Shown piece by piece: positions 1 through 10,219 of a DNA stretch of 64,000 bases. The translations under genes and the position numbers were made by a program. The DNA lies in assembly GCA_905178155.1 (NCBI GenBank), contig CAJINV010000007.1:3143151-3207150 (forward strand), given 5' to 3'. The notes under the pieces were generated by a model, which had not been told where the DNA came from, did no database searches, and saw only the letters and a list, made by a program, of their open reading frames with translations. Each line of letters begins with the position of its first letter. The first letter of the stretch is position 1. Source of the DNA: Amoebophrya sp. A120. Taxonomy: Eukaryota; Sar; Dinophyceae; Syndiniales; Amoebophryaceae.

Positions 1-3000
1 CCGCGGACGAGGACAGCGAGGGGAGTTTGCCGCTCCGCGACGTGTTGCGCATGCTGGAAGCGGTGTTCTGCAAGTCCGGCCCGTTGACGCAGTGGGACAT
101 CCGGGTTTTGCTGGCCCAGATGGAGTCGGAGCTGCGGTCCGACGGCATCATCCGGTCCGCAAAGCTGGTCACGAAGATTGTGCCGCCGCTCCGGCGCGTG
201 TACAACGAGTCGGTTTCGTTGAAACAAAAACAGATCGCAGCGGCGGCGGCGGCGGCACACCAGCAGCAGCAGCAGGTTGTAGACCACACGAACAATGAAG
301 AAGTGGACCAAGTGATCATCACCGCGGATCAAGTGCAGCAGATGGTGGCGTTGCTGCAAGGCCACGAGCTGACCCTGTTGCACGAGCTGATTCAGAAGAA
401 GTGCGAACCTCTGGCGGACTCCGCGCACCCGGAGTTGCTGCAACGACACCGGTTGAAATTCGTCTTGGACCAGCTGAACACCCGGATCTCGGAGCCGGAG
501 AAGTCTTTACTGCTGCAAATCATGCCCATGCGGGTGTTGTTCCGGTCCCCGGAGGAGGACAGCCCGGTCCCCGCGGACAAGAAGAAAAACAACAAGATTT
601 CCTTCGACATGTATCGTAAGGAAAAGTCCCCCCTCCCCATATCGGAAACGTACCCGTCTGAAAATTTGTGATGCGCATTTGGGACCTCAAATCCTGTCTG
701 TCTTGCCAGAAGGCAAGTCCAGAAAGCGCTCCGCATCCTGCAGGCGGTTTGTGATGCTGTTGGGCTTAGAGCATACGCGTTTGCCATGCTAGGCGCCTAC
801 GCCAACACCTCCCGACTGAGGCTTGGCATATGCCTGCAGTCGTCTCTAGCAAGACAGATCTGATTTGTGTACGCAAATCCAGCATCAGAAACTTCGTTTT
901 GATATGGGGAGGGGGGATTTTTCCTTTTGATAACATGTCACCGAAGTCCAAGGCGGACAACACGTTTCTGAACGGGTCCCTGGACAGTCCGATGGCGACC
1001 GCGAAGCCGAACAAGAAGCGGCCGGTCACCTTCATCAACTTCACGGAGTTCCACGACAATCTGGCCTACCTGCGCGCCGCGCGGACCTTCTACTGGCCGG
1101 ACAACCTGGCGCAGGTCCGCCACTCCCTGATCGAGATCGTGCGGTCGTTCAAAGCGCGGATTCCGATCTGGACCTACCGCGCGCAGGTGCTGGGGCCGTT
1201 GATGCAGCAGAAGCTGGTGTGGCTGTCCGCCGCGGAGCTGTTCGTGATCGGCTGCATGACCCCGGTCACCAAGGATGCCGGGCTGGAGTGCGGCTTCACG
1301 GACATTGAGGAGGCTATCAAATGCAAAAATGTCTGGGTCTGGAAGAGTCATGCTGTTTTTGCATGACACAGGATGTCTGTCCTGGAAGCCCTAGCATCAC
1401 AGATTTCGAGAAGCTTCCGCATTGCTTAATCGGCATTACAAATCCCCCACTTTGGTGACAGGAAATGGACACCTTTTGCTGCCTATGCATGAGAGATTTG
1501 TCTGTGTTGTGAAATGCGCATCACAAGCTCACATCCTTCCAGACCCAGACATTTTTACAATCCATAGAGGCGTTCGACATCCTCTTCTGTCTCGTGCAGC
1601 AGTGGCACGACAAGTTATCAAATGTAAAAATGTCTGGGTCTGGAAACTTGTGATGCTGGGTGGCGTCTCATGATGAGGCTACAAATGCTGGCTCAGCATG
1701 ACAAGTTTCTGAGCTCCTAGGTGTTGCCTATTCTGCATGACAAAGTGCGCTTCTGCATCACAGAAAAACGGAGCTCTTGGGTAACGTGCATGACAGATTT
1801 AAAAGTCATGCCAGACAAGCATGACAAACATGAATTCTTCCAGACCCAGACATTTTTACAGTTGATACAAGGATGCGGTCTACCAAAAGGGGGTCACCAT
1901 GGCGCTGGAGCTGGAAGCGGAGCGGAAGCGGAAGGAAATGGAGGAACTGCAGCAGTTTTCCGGTGCGAGCCCAAAAGCGAGTAACGAGGAGGCGAACCGC
2001 AAGGAGAAGTTTGTGCCGCTGGAATTGCGCGACAACCTGGAAGTGGTGGAACGAGCCCTGATGGCGCAGTTTTCGGTAGCGGATTCGGAACGGAAGGGCA
2101 TGATGCGACAGGACGAGGTGGCGGCGTTGCTGTTGGGTGATTGGGACGTGTACATCGAAGATGGCGGGTTGCTAGACAGTGAGAAGGCGGGGTATAATTT
2201 GCTTGTAGTTGTGAACAACCAGTTTTTTTAGCTTTATTTTTCCTCGGTTTCGGTTTTTGTGCACGATCGATGAAGAAAATCGAATCCGAGCTAGGTTTCT
2301 CATCGTGCCAACACTGTTTATGAGTAAATCGCAACCCCTACGTACCCCAGGTTGCTTGCCATGTGCGAGCCGGTGTTGGACGAAGATGGGAAGCAAACTT
2401 CCTACCTGCGCTACGACGAGCCGGTGAAGACCTTTTTGCCGATCTTGTTCGACATCCGGCAGAACCAGGGCTTTCGGGAGGTCCTCCAGCTGGAATCTCC
2501 CTTGGAGGAGTTGATGACGGAGGAGATCATGCAGCTGCGGCAACTCGGCCCGCTTCCGTATGAGAGTGCACAACTCCACCTCGTCCCCCTCATTTGTCAT
2601 GCAAAACCCCAAATCCAACTGTACTGCTGCCCTGTCGCACTCGCTGCATGACAGATTCTGGAAGGCCAAACAGTATGAATTTGCCATGCACAGGCTCCAC
2701 GTGTGCTGGTGATGGTGTTTGTATTGCTGCTCATGCTTTTCAAATGAGGGGGAGGGGAAGCTGTGCACTTTCATATGCCGACCCGAAAATCCACGACGGG
2801 GCGGCGCAGCCGGTTCTCGGTCGGCGCCGGCGGCGGACCGGGCCGGGTGTCCGGTGTGAGCGCTGCGGGCCGACCCTCGGCCGGGGGTCCGGGCCAGAAA
2901 AAGGGGGTGCGGAGAGTCCAGGAAATCACGATATCAAATGCAAAAATGTCTGGGTCTGGAAGATTCTGAGACTTGTCATGCATGTTTTGCATGACCCAGG

Positions 3001-3270
3001 ATGTCTGTAATGCACGACCTAGCATCACAGATTTTTAGAGGGCTTCCTGATGCCTACTTCGCATGACAAACGCACTCCTGACGCACTACTTAGCATCACA
3101 AGTTCCAACCGTCCAGACCCAGACATTTTTACAGTTGATACACGACCCGGGGCGGCAAACTGATCCCGAAGGTGATCGACATCGCGGCGTTGGTGCACGA
3201 AAGCCGGGCGGACAGGAGAAGGAGGATCGGGTCGGACGCCTGGTCGCAGTTGATTCAGAAAATCAAGTGA
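1..3270 (+). CDS. Unknown protein, 5'-truncated, split by five introner introns
   Basis: Exons read 1-611 (codons from base 3), 938-1314, 1572-1614, 1872-2191, 2351-2558, 2781-2931 and 3146-3270, giving at least 610 residues and ending at TGA 3268-3270. Only the intron 2192-2350 is an ordinary GT-AG intron; the other five are introner elements, and removing each one from one target duplication copy to the other keeps the frame. I do not recognise the family. Visible traits are a poly-Ala/poly-Gln run encoded at 238-277, a helical N-terminal part, a tryptophan- and aromatic-rich middle (residues about 215-325), an acidic/basic helix (ALELEAERKRKEMEEL) and a segment LMAQFSVADSERKG that vaguely recalls a degenerate EF-hand loop. 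The C-terminal 90 residues are Gly/Arg-rich, then basic. The true start lies upstream of the window. The exon chain is well supported; the function is not known. Confidence 0.8.
612..937 (+). mobile_element. Introner element B1 (326 bp)
   Basis: Target duplication ACATG lies at 607-611 and 933-937. The left end (TATCGTAAGG then a C-run and CCCCATATC) is mirrored by the right end (GATATGGGGAGGGGGG ... CCTTTTGATA). Removal joins codon ATG at 609-611 to TCA at 938 in frame. No GT-AG option exists at any register of the duplication. Same length as copy B2 at 41052-41377. Confidence 0.9.
1315..1571 (+). mobile_element. Introner element A1 (257 bp)
   Basis: Target duplication GAGGC at 1310-1314 and 1567-1571. 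Ends carry the family A inverted repeat with core ATGTCTGGGTCTGGAAG on the left and its complement near 1537-1553. Removal joins GAG GAG GC to G in frame (residues EEAFD). Shifting the junction gives a GC-AG intron at 1313-1569, so this copy could use a semi-canonical site. Confidence 0.92.
1615..1871 (+). mobile_element. Introner element A2 (257 bp)
   Basis: Target duplication ACAAG at 1610-1614 and 1867-1871; family A inverted repeats with core ATGTCTGGGTCTGGAA at the left and CCAGACCCAGACAT at the right. It lies only 43 bp of exon downstream of A1. Removal joins residues WHDK to DAVYQ in frame. Confidence 0.92.
2559..2780 (+). mobile_element. Introner element C1 (222 bp)
   Basis: Ends are TATGAGAGTGCACAA and GTGCACTTTCATATG; just inside are CCCCCTCATTTG and CAAATGAGGGGGAGG, an inverted pair. 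Flanking CCG triplets (2556-2558 and 2778-2780) look like a short target duplication. Removal joins residues LGPLP to TRKST in frame. The interior matches copy C2 at 52401-52623 in the same orientation. Confidence 0.88.
2932..3145 (+). mobile_element. Introner element A3 (214 bp)
   Basis: Target duplication CACGA at 2927-2931 and 3141-3145; family A inverted repeats at both ends. Removal joins ATC ACG A to CC CGG in frame. The internal segment 3018-3054 is the near-perfect reverse complement of 45589-45625 in copy A5. Confidence 0.92.
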
Positions 3271-4486
3271 AGATATTCATTGCGGAAAAATGGTGTATTT
3301 GCACCAAAAAAGAAGAAAGAAGATTCGCCAGAAGTTCTGTACAATAAAATAAAGATTTACATTTGTTATAGCACTTTGCTCGAGGTTGTGCTATTTGAAA
3401 ACCTATACGTAAAATTGAAAAAACGTTATTGTATCAAATTTCGCTTGCAGAGAAATGGAAATCTGTAAATCAGTTTTCCGCTCCTGCTCCACGAAGCTGT
3501 ATATCGTTGACGCATTGTATGAAACTTCTTTTAAAAAAGTATCAACTTTTGCTCGTATTACTAACTTCCAAGAATTTGTTGAGGCTGTACAAAAATATGA
3601 CACCAGCACACGACCAGCAAGATTGCACTTGCAATGTAGATACAAGTTGACATCGTTGAGAAGAATGTGTCTGCTTCGACGTCTTTGCTAGATGAAATTA
3701 AAGTTTGAGGATTTGTACCGTAGCGTTGACTCTAAGCGAGAATCAATGTCGTGCCGATTCTCGAAATTGTACCTGTCCTTGTCCTTTGCGGCTACCTATA
3801 AACAAACAACTATCTTACACACTCGAATTGCGCTCCTCTATTCAAAAATACCTTAACCTGTACAATTTACTCCAAAAGAACAAACAGACCCTTCTACGCC
3901 GGCGCACCACACCTGAACAGAATCTCTATTGCCCCAATCGAAAATAAGATTGCAGAACGAAAATTCAAAGAATTTAATAGCCATTTGATCTCCGTGTCCG
4001 TGTTTGTCGACAAATCGTGTCAACAGCGTGTTTCTGGGAATTCTGAAGACAGCTCGAAATAACAACCGTGCTGCTATGGATCAAAAGAAGGCCATCCCAA
4101 AAATTTGCAAAAGGCACAGCTTTCTGGATCAAAAACGCAGCTGAATTTTGATTTTTTTTTTGTGCATCACTACAAGCAACCGAATTATTTGATGTTACAA
4201 GGACCCATTTGCTGGATCAATTTTACGCTCTCGCCTGAATTAGACCCAAACAACCCACAGGAGTGAAACAACATTTGAAGCGCCAAGAACAAGTCATGTT
4301 TTACGGAGCGGTTTTATTCAGTTCCAGCATGTCCACCTGGACGTTTTTCAGCCCTCCTGTGTAGAAGCCGCGCTCGTTTTACTTATTTTTCGAGCAGTGG
4401 CGTTACTTGTATTTCACTACCCTCTCCCCCTCGTTCTTTCCCAGGACGACGACTTTCAGCGACTTTTCCCCATCCGAAAAAAAATC
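3271..4486. other. Spacer between genes 1 and 2
   Basis: AT-rich compared with the flanking exons. A 78-codon + strand reading frame from ATG 3455 and a 70-codon frame on the other strand (3853-4065) exist, but neither has recognisable motifs. The stretch just before ATG 4487 contains pyrimidine runs ending in CAG (near 4441), so a 5'-UTR intron acceptor is possible. Confidence 0.6.
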
Positions 4487-6719
4487 ATGACTGAACTGGA
4501 CGACGAGCTGGCTGCGATCCGGGCGAAGCGGCAAAAGGCCCAGGAGACCCAGCAGACCGCCATGTTCACCATTTTGCAGAAGAAGCGCGAGATGGAGGGC
4601 GAGGACCCCGCGGTGTTGGAGGCCAACGCCAAAAGGTTCAAGTCAGCGACGGGCTACGGGCAAAACCCGCCCGAGCCGGTAAAAAAGCACCCGACCGCCT
4701 GGCCCGGCGGGGTGCACCCGGCCATCGCGAGCGTACCGCTGGCCGCCGGCCTGCCGCATTTGACGGAGGAGGAGCGGGCGCAGGGCAAGAAGCTCCTATC
4801 AACTGTAAAAATGTCTGGGTCTGGAAGAGTGCCAGACGTGTCATGCAGGTTTTCCATGACCGATGAGGTCTGGTGTGTAGGACAGAGCATGACAGATTCT
4901 GCGAGAGTTCTATCATGCCTATCCTGCATGAGAAACTGCCTCTCGACTAGGTCAGAAGTTGACAGCTTTTGGCAATCATGCAACACAGATCTTTACATAA
5001 TTCAGATTTAGCATGACAAGTTGCATTCTTCCAGACCCAGACATTTTTGCATTTGATAGCTCCCCACCGACGACGACATGATCCACAGCCAGTACGACGC
5101 GCTGGCCAGGTACGGCGAGAAGGCGGTCACCGGGAACGCGATCGTGCCCGTGGTGGACGGGAACGGGACCGCGGTGGAGGAGTGGCTTACCACCGGGTTT
5201 CAGGCGCAACTGCGCAAGATGGAATCCGCGACCAATTTCAAGCACGGCATGAAGATTATCGAGAAGATCTGGATCCACCGGCACCGGCACATCCCCTACA
5301 AGGAACAGATCCAGCTCTACTCCATCCTGTTCACCAAACCCCTGACGCAGGACCTCATCGTTCACATCGACAAGGCGGGCGGCGACCAGGAGAAAAACGA
5401 CCGGTTTCGGGTCATTCCGAAGCGACTCGTGCAAGACCGGGCACGGCCCACCAGCGTGATGAAGATAAGAAACCGACCACCGGACAAGTTTATCCCCAAT
5501 GTGCCGGAGTGGATCGACGTCATGCACCTCATGAAGCCCATTGAGATCGGGTTGACGCAGAATTTGAAAGAAAAAACCACGGCCGACTTGATCAAAGCAC
5601 TCTACGCGGTGGTGAAGGTACTGATAGGGTTGATGATTTTATTGCGTTTTTGCATCGTGTCATGCGAAGAGGCCAGCACAGGCTGGGCTAGTATGTTGCG
5701 AATTCATTCGGTCCTCGCATGCATGATTTAGATAAGTAAAAGTTCTTCCTTGCACAAATTGAATTTCAGGTCCACCTTCTGGATGTGCCGTTTCAAAATC
5801 GAGCGACCTTCGAGCCAACCAGCGGCGAGAAGAACTGCATGCTGAAGCTCCAAGAGATGCTGAAAAGCAAAACCGCGGCAAATGGCGACGAGCTGAAAAC
5901 CCTGAGTGCCAAGGTGATCTGCATGTTGCTGTACAGCAACAGTCTGATCGCGAACCCGAATTTCATCTCAAATGTCGGCGCGTTGCAGAAATTGGCTCTG
6001 GACAAGGGACTGATAAGGTATATAGTACCTCAATGTTACTGCTTGCCTTTCGATCTTCCTATGTTGATCCGTTGTGTTTTTCGTCCCATTGCACATAATT
6101 GCAATTGCTCGTTGCAGAAGCAGCTTCATGTTGTCCGTTTGTTATTTATTTCATACAGTGTTCATTATTTCAATCTGAAACCAACAGAACCTTGTACCAC
6201 GACGTCGTCCGCGGGCAGCAGATTGCAGACATGGAATCTGCGCAGGTGTGCGAGCTGGCCTATGCCGTGGCGAAGTTTAATCAGCTGTACACACAAACGC
6301 TGGCCAGCAAGAACGATCTGTCCGCCGCCGCCGGGCTGGGGATTGCGCACCGGGAACCGGTGGAGGAGCAGGTGTTCAACAAGATCTCCGAGAAGATCCA
6401 GATGAGCAAGGACTCCATCAGTTTGAAGCATTTGGCGGACATTGTGTCGGTGTACGCCCTGTTCGGGCTGAAGGACGAGCAGTTGTTCCACTCCCTCGCG
6501 CCCATTTTCCTGACGGAAAAGGCCAAAGGAAAGCTGAACGACTTCGACTTCCAGCAAACGCTGAAGGCCTACATCAAGTTCAACCTGCCGCTCCGGGAGG
6601 AGGCGCAGGGCTTCCGGAACATCGCGGTCATCGGCAAGGGCGACTTTACCCGGCCCAGCGACAAACCAAAAAAGGAAAAGTTCGCCTACCACAGGCCGGA
6701 GCCGCTGCAGGACAGATGA
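4487..6719 (+). CDS. Helical-repeat protein, possibly HPR/OPR-type organellar RNA-associated
   Basis: Exons 4487-4796, 5064-5617, 5770-6017 and 6188-6719 give 547 residues. The first intron is introner A4; the others (5618-5769, 6018-6187) are GT-AG. The ATG at 4487 follows an A-rich stretch. The N-terminus is charged and coiled (ELDDELAAIRAKRQKAQ). The C-terminal half shows repeated amphipathic pairs such as SLKHLADIVSVYALFGLKD followed by LFHSLAPIFL, and FDFQQTLKAYIKFNL. This layout resembles the heptatricopeptide/FASTK-like repeats of alveolate mitochondrial or plastid RNA-binding proteins, but no RAP domain is visible at the end, which is a lysine-rich tail (KPKKEKFAYHRP). The family assignment is my inference from repeat texture; the alternative is any alpha-solenoid scaffold. 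The gene structure itself is well supported. Confidence 0.72.
4797..5063 (+). mobile_element. Introner element A4 (267 bp)
   Basis: Target duplication GCTCC at 4792-4796 and 5059-5063; family A inverted repeats. Removal joins CTC C to CC ACC in frame (residues KKLPTD). Same length as A6 (51205-51471), with strong similarity along the whole interior, in a gene 46 kb away. Confidence 0.93.
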
Positions 6720-7440
6720 GGCCGCGTTTGGTGGTGGTCGGCAGGCAAGCAGTTCTTGGCGCGGAGTGGCTTATTTGGTTTTCGACGATGAAGACGAAGA
6801 CCCGGTGCCATTTCGTTCCTGTGTAGATAGTCCTCTGCTCCGCACATCAGTATCAGACGACTGCAGTTCTGTATTACGGAACAGTGAATGTTGTTGGAAA
6901 AACTACGCGATTTATCAGAAGCAATGCGTCGCCAGCTGTGATTTCTACAGCAGTTTTCACTGAGGAGTTCTTGCTCTGTGTTCCTACTCGTGCTTGATGT
7001 TTACCCGATATCCTGGATCTCTGCGGAGTATTTGCAGCTTTTTCAGTACACAATGCTATATTGTTCATCTGCTGTTCAAATTCACTGCGGTAAGGGACCT
7101 CCTGCGGCGCTGCGCGCGAGCCCAGGACGCGGCTGCCCCGGCATCTGGTGGTAACGCGAACGCCCGCCGTCGCCGGGGCGACGAGGCGCATCTCGGGCGG
7201 ACCGGCGGGGCGTGTCCTTTTTCAGTTCGCAGCCTGACAGCATACGCCGTCTGCTTTCGTTAGCGGTCAAGCGGGATGTTCGTTTGTACTTACCAATCTG
7301 GAAGGCAAGGTTTTTTAGCGCTCTCTGAAGAGTACACTTGAAATACTCGGCGTCTCTACTACACTAAGCCGCAGTCCGCGCAGCTCTTACTGCGACTGAA
7401 ACAGTTCAAGCACATTTCGTCTACGAGAAGTATCAACTAA
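6720..7440. other. Spacer between genes 2 and 3
   Basis: No convincing gene, RNA or repeat seen. A 65-codon + frame at 6766-6963 lacks an ATG start and any motif. An in-frame TAA at 7438-7440 directly precedes the next gene's ATG. Confidence 0.6.
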
Positions 7441-8217
7441 ATGTCCCCGCTTCCCGTCTCAGAGCCCGCACTCACCACGTTCCCTAGCGACGACGAACTT
7501 TTCGCAGCGGACAACTCCCCGCTTGCACCCAGTTTCGGAACCGCTGCCGTCCGCGCATCTGCTGAGAGCCAACATATCGATACTCGCCCCCCTGACATCC
7601 TCCAGCAGAATGCGGTGTCGGACGAGAGGTATAGTCGCAGTCTTCCAGAAGTACCTGCTGTAACTGCTTCCGGTGCTGGCCAGGTTCTAGTTGACGACCA
7701 GCAATCTTATCCTGCGCCAGGAGTGACACAACGGCAACCGCAACCGCACCCATCGAAAAATGTCCAGAAGCTCGCGGAGGTGCTTTTTCAGAAGCTAGAC
7801 CGCGCGAGGCGGGAGAACGCCAGCCTCGCGCTGCTTCTTCTCACCGATAGAATCCGGGTGTGCAGGGAAAGGAGGCTCCGAGAAGGGTTCGGTCGGATTT
7901 TACTCTATAGCCGTGGCTCTCCTGCTCTAGCTGCGTTCACCTCGTCGAGCACGGATTCTTTCTGCAAAGAGGAGCGAAGAAATCTTGGCAAAGTCGTGCC
8001 AGGGCGGGCGCCAGATGGGGGTGTACAACGACTGACGGATGAAGCAGACATGAACACCGACGTGGAAATGCAGGACGGCACCGAGACGAGAAGCACGACC
8101 TGCGACTCCCTGCAGTTAATGGACAAACTGACGAAGTTAGTGGACGGGTTCTCCGAAGAACTGACCGAGTATCGCTATTTGAACAAGAACACAGCGGGTT
8201 TTGGTGGGAGACGCTGA
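7441..8217 (+). CDS. Disordered protein of unknown function
   Basis: A single-exon frame of 258 residues. The start is fixed by an in-frame TAA immediately before ATG 7441. Residues 1-110 are Pro/Ser/Ala/Gln-rich and look disordered. Residues about 112-155 form a charged, likely helical stretch (KLAEVLFQKLDRARRENASLA), and residues about 225-250 form another (LMDKLTKLVDGFSEELTEY). There are no membrane segments and no motif I recognise. Acidic DE-rich patches occur around residues 200-215. It may be a real but lineage-specific protein; the length and GC-rich third positions support coding, but nothing indicates a role. Confidence 0.6.
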   Translation: MSPLPVSEPALTTFPSDDELFAADNSPLAPSFGTAAVRASAESQHIDTRPPDILQQNAVSDERYSRSLPEVPAVTASGAGQVLVDDQQSYPAPGVTQRQPQPHPSKNVQKLAEVLFQKLDRARRENASLALLLLTDRIRVCRERRLREGFGRILLYSRGSPALAAFTSSSTDSFCKEERRNLGKVVPGRAPDGGVQRLTDEADMNTDVEMQDGTETRSTTCDSLQLMDKLTKLVDGFSEELTEYRYLNKNTAGFGGRR

Positions 8218-9337
8218 GGATAATGAGAGCCAAAGCGCTTATTTCTCACGTAGAAAATAAAGTTGGACAAAAAGCTGCAGTGTTGAGTCGCACAACAAAT
8301 TTTGAAATTTGAAATGAAAGCGAAAATGTGGATCAATTCGTACTGCTTGGAAGTGTTTTCCAAGAAGAATCAATTTGCTTTCCTGTGTAAAGAAAAAGAA
8401 ATACTGGAGACGGCGAGCGCCAGCGGAAATAGTATACGGGAGGGCGGCATGCTTGATTTTTCAAAACTTGGCCGTGGCAGCTGCCCAGCCTGGCCCGGCG
8501 ATTCTCGGCTCACTGCGTGCCTTCTGTGCGCGGTCAACATGCGGGTTTTCGCTTGCTTGCTTCCGGCGAATGCACGTCCGTGTTGTGTGCTGCTATCCGG
8601 CAATGCCTTTCCCGGCTATCCGTTCGTAATTCAGCTCGAGCTATTTTTACTGCAGGCGTCTCTCTCGTTGAGGCCGTGTACGCGCTGAGGCGGGAATTTT
8701 AGGATACAGCTTTGGAGAGTTGTCCTGTATCATAGCCACATTGTTTTATTGAGGGCAACTCTCTGCACTCAGTCTCTATTCTTGTATGGCCATGTTTTCG
8801 AAGTAGGCCTCTGCTCTTCTGCTTCTGGTTTGCCTCACACGTCGCTGTTCGTGAAAAAAGACATTCGTATTCTTTTACCGGGCGCGGTGCTTTCGTCAGA
8901 GAGGACACAGAAAATACTGCTACAAACTATACATAGGTGAAGAATAAATATAAACATAAACTACGTGGTTGATAGAAGTTGTGCAACATTGAATAGTCTA
9001 CCTCGTAGACAAAGCACATTTTTGATCTGGAACAACAGAGAGAAGGGGGTCGTCTTCAATACATGTCCCCAAAGTGCCGGATCGTGGCTAGTGACGTGAA
9101 ATACCCTCGTCGAAAAATTGAAACCGGTATGCGTTAGTCCGTCAGCTCTGCGTCTATACGTTGCAACTGCGAAAGTCACGGAAAGCAAATGCGAGCTGTC
9201 TGACTCTGGACAGAAACTGTTTTGAGACTGCAGCACTAGAAATCGTTCAAATGTTAACTTGCGAACAATTTCTCCAAATCAGTTTTTTTTTTCGTACCGG
9301 AAAACTATCTGTTTCTGTGCTGCTCGCTGCAACGTAG
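8218..9337. other. Spacer, possibly holding 5' exons of gene 4
   Basis: Mixed composition. A stop-free stretch at about 9103-9218 (LKPVCVSPSALRLYVATAK) could be an upstream exon of gene 4, joining in the right phase through a weak GT at 9219 and an AG at 9336-9337, but it has no ATG. A 128-codon + frame at 8302-8688 has no family signal. Confidence 0.4.
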
Positions 9338-10219
9338 TCGAGCAAGCCGAAATAAGAGAGATGACGCGTATCAAATCGAAGTGCGGGAAGCGCTTGAACG
9401 TGTCGGCGCAGTTGCTGGCCTTGCCGCTGACCGCGCCGGGGGAAGATCATCTGAGTAAGTATTTTTTCAGACGTCATGCGATGTTTTTGTTTTTGAGGAT
9501 GCAGTTCCTGGCTATCTATGGAAGTGCCGAGTTGAATGATTCCAATGGAGGAAGCGTGCAATATTTCGGAAATACATTATACATGTTCCAAATATCATGA
9601 ATGTTACCAAACTGAAAAAAAATCAGCGTGGTGCGTCAATGCGTACGAGAACTTGCGTGGTACGCAGAACATCCCCCCCCCCCCCCCGAGGATGAGGACG
9701 AGCAAACTGGCATTCCGTTGAGCGATGTGGTGCATGCGGATGGCTCGGTATTGGAACTAGATACTGTTTGTTGGTTGCTTCGTCTTGTGTTGTATGAGCA
9801 TGACCTTCTCGACGTTGATGTGGAGAAAGAAGTAAACAACGACGTATAAGAACCAACGTAACCACAAACAGATGTCTGTCTTGGAGAAGGAAACAGTCGT
9901 GAAAACCGGGAAGGAGAAGATGGTGGAACACCAGGAGAAGCGAGCCCCGGACGCGAGTACCGCAACCATAGAAGAGATTCAGAACCACGTCAGAAAGCTC
10001 GCAAACGAGAGCTACCGGTGGGAGCTGGAGGACTTTGACTTCGTGGAGGCTTTACTTGAACGTGCTGAGCCGCTCCGCCGTAGCCGTTGGGCCGATGACC
10101 GGGGGAGCCAGGCGAGCCACGTCGATGCCTATGCCGCGCGCATCATCTCCGCTGCAGACTTGGCGTTGCAGTATTACCACCGCCTCCACGACAACGAGGA
10201 AAGCGAGATCGAGCACTGA
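9338..10219 (+). CDS. Unknown helical protein; 5' end unresolved, contains a possible 40-nt intron
   Basis: Three exons fit in phase: about 9338-9454, 9627-9831 and 9872-10219 (stop TGA 10217-10219). Intron 9455-9626 starts GTAAGT and ends TCAG. The joined text (EVREALERVGAVAGLAADRAGG, then VVRQCVRELAWYAEH, then PPPPPEDEDE) reads as one protein. The second junction, 9832-9871, begins GTAAAC and ends AACAG and is only 40 nt; if it is not spliced, the upstream frame stops at 9847-9849. The downstream part could then be a separate 115-residue protein starting at ATG 9872. No ATG is visible for the first exon, so upstream exons are missing. The C-terminal part is acidic and helical. A run of 16 C residues (9671-9686) encodes the proline run. 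No family is recognised. Confidence 0.5.

Noticed and set aside
9866..9874. Spliced-leader acceptor proof at ACAG|ATG
   Set aside because: The AG before ATG 9872 could serve either cis- or trans-splicing; sequence alone cannot decide, so it is only mentioned under gene 4.
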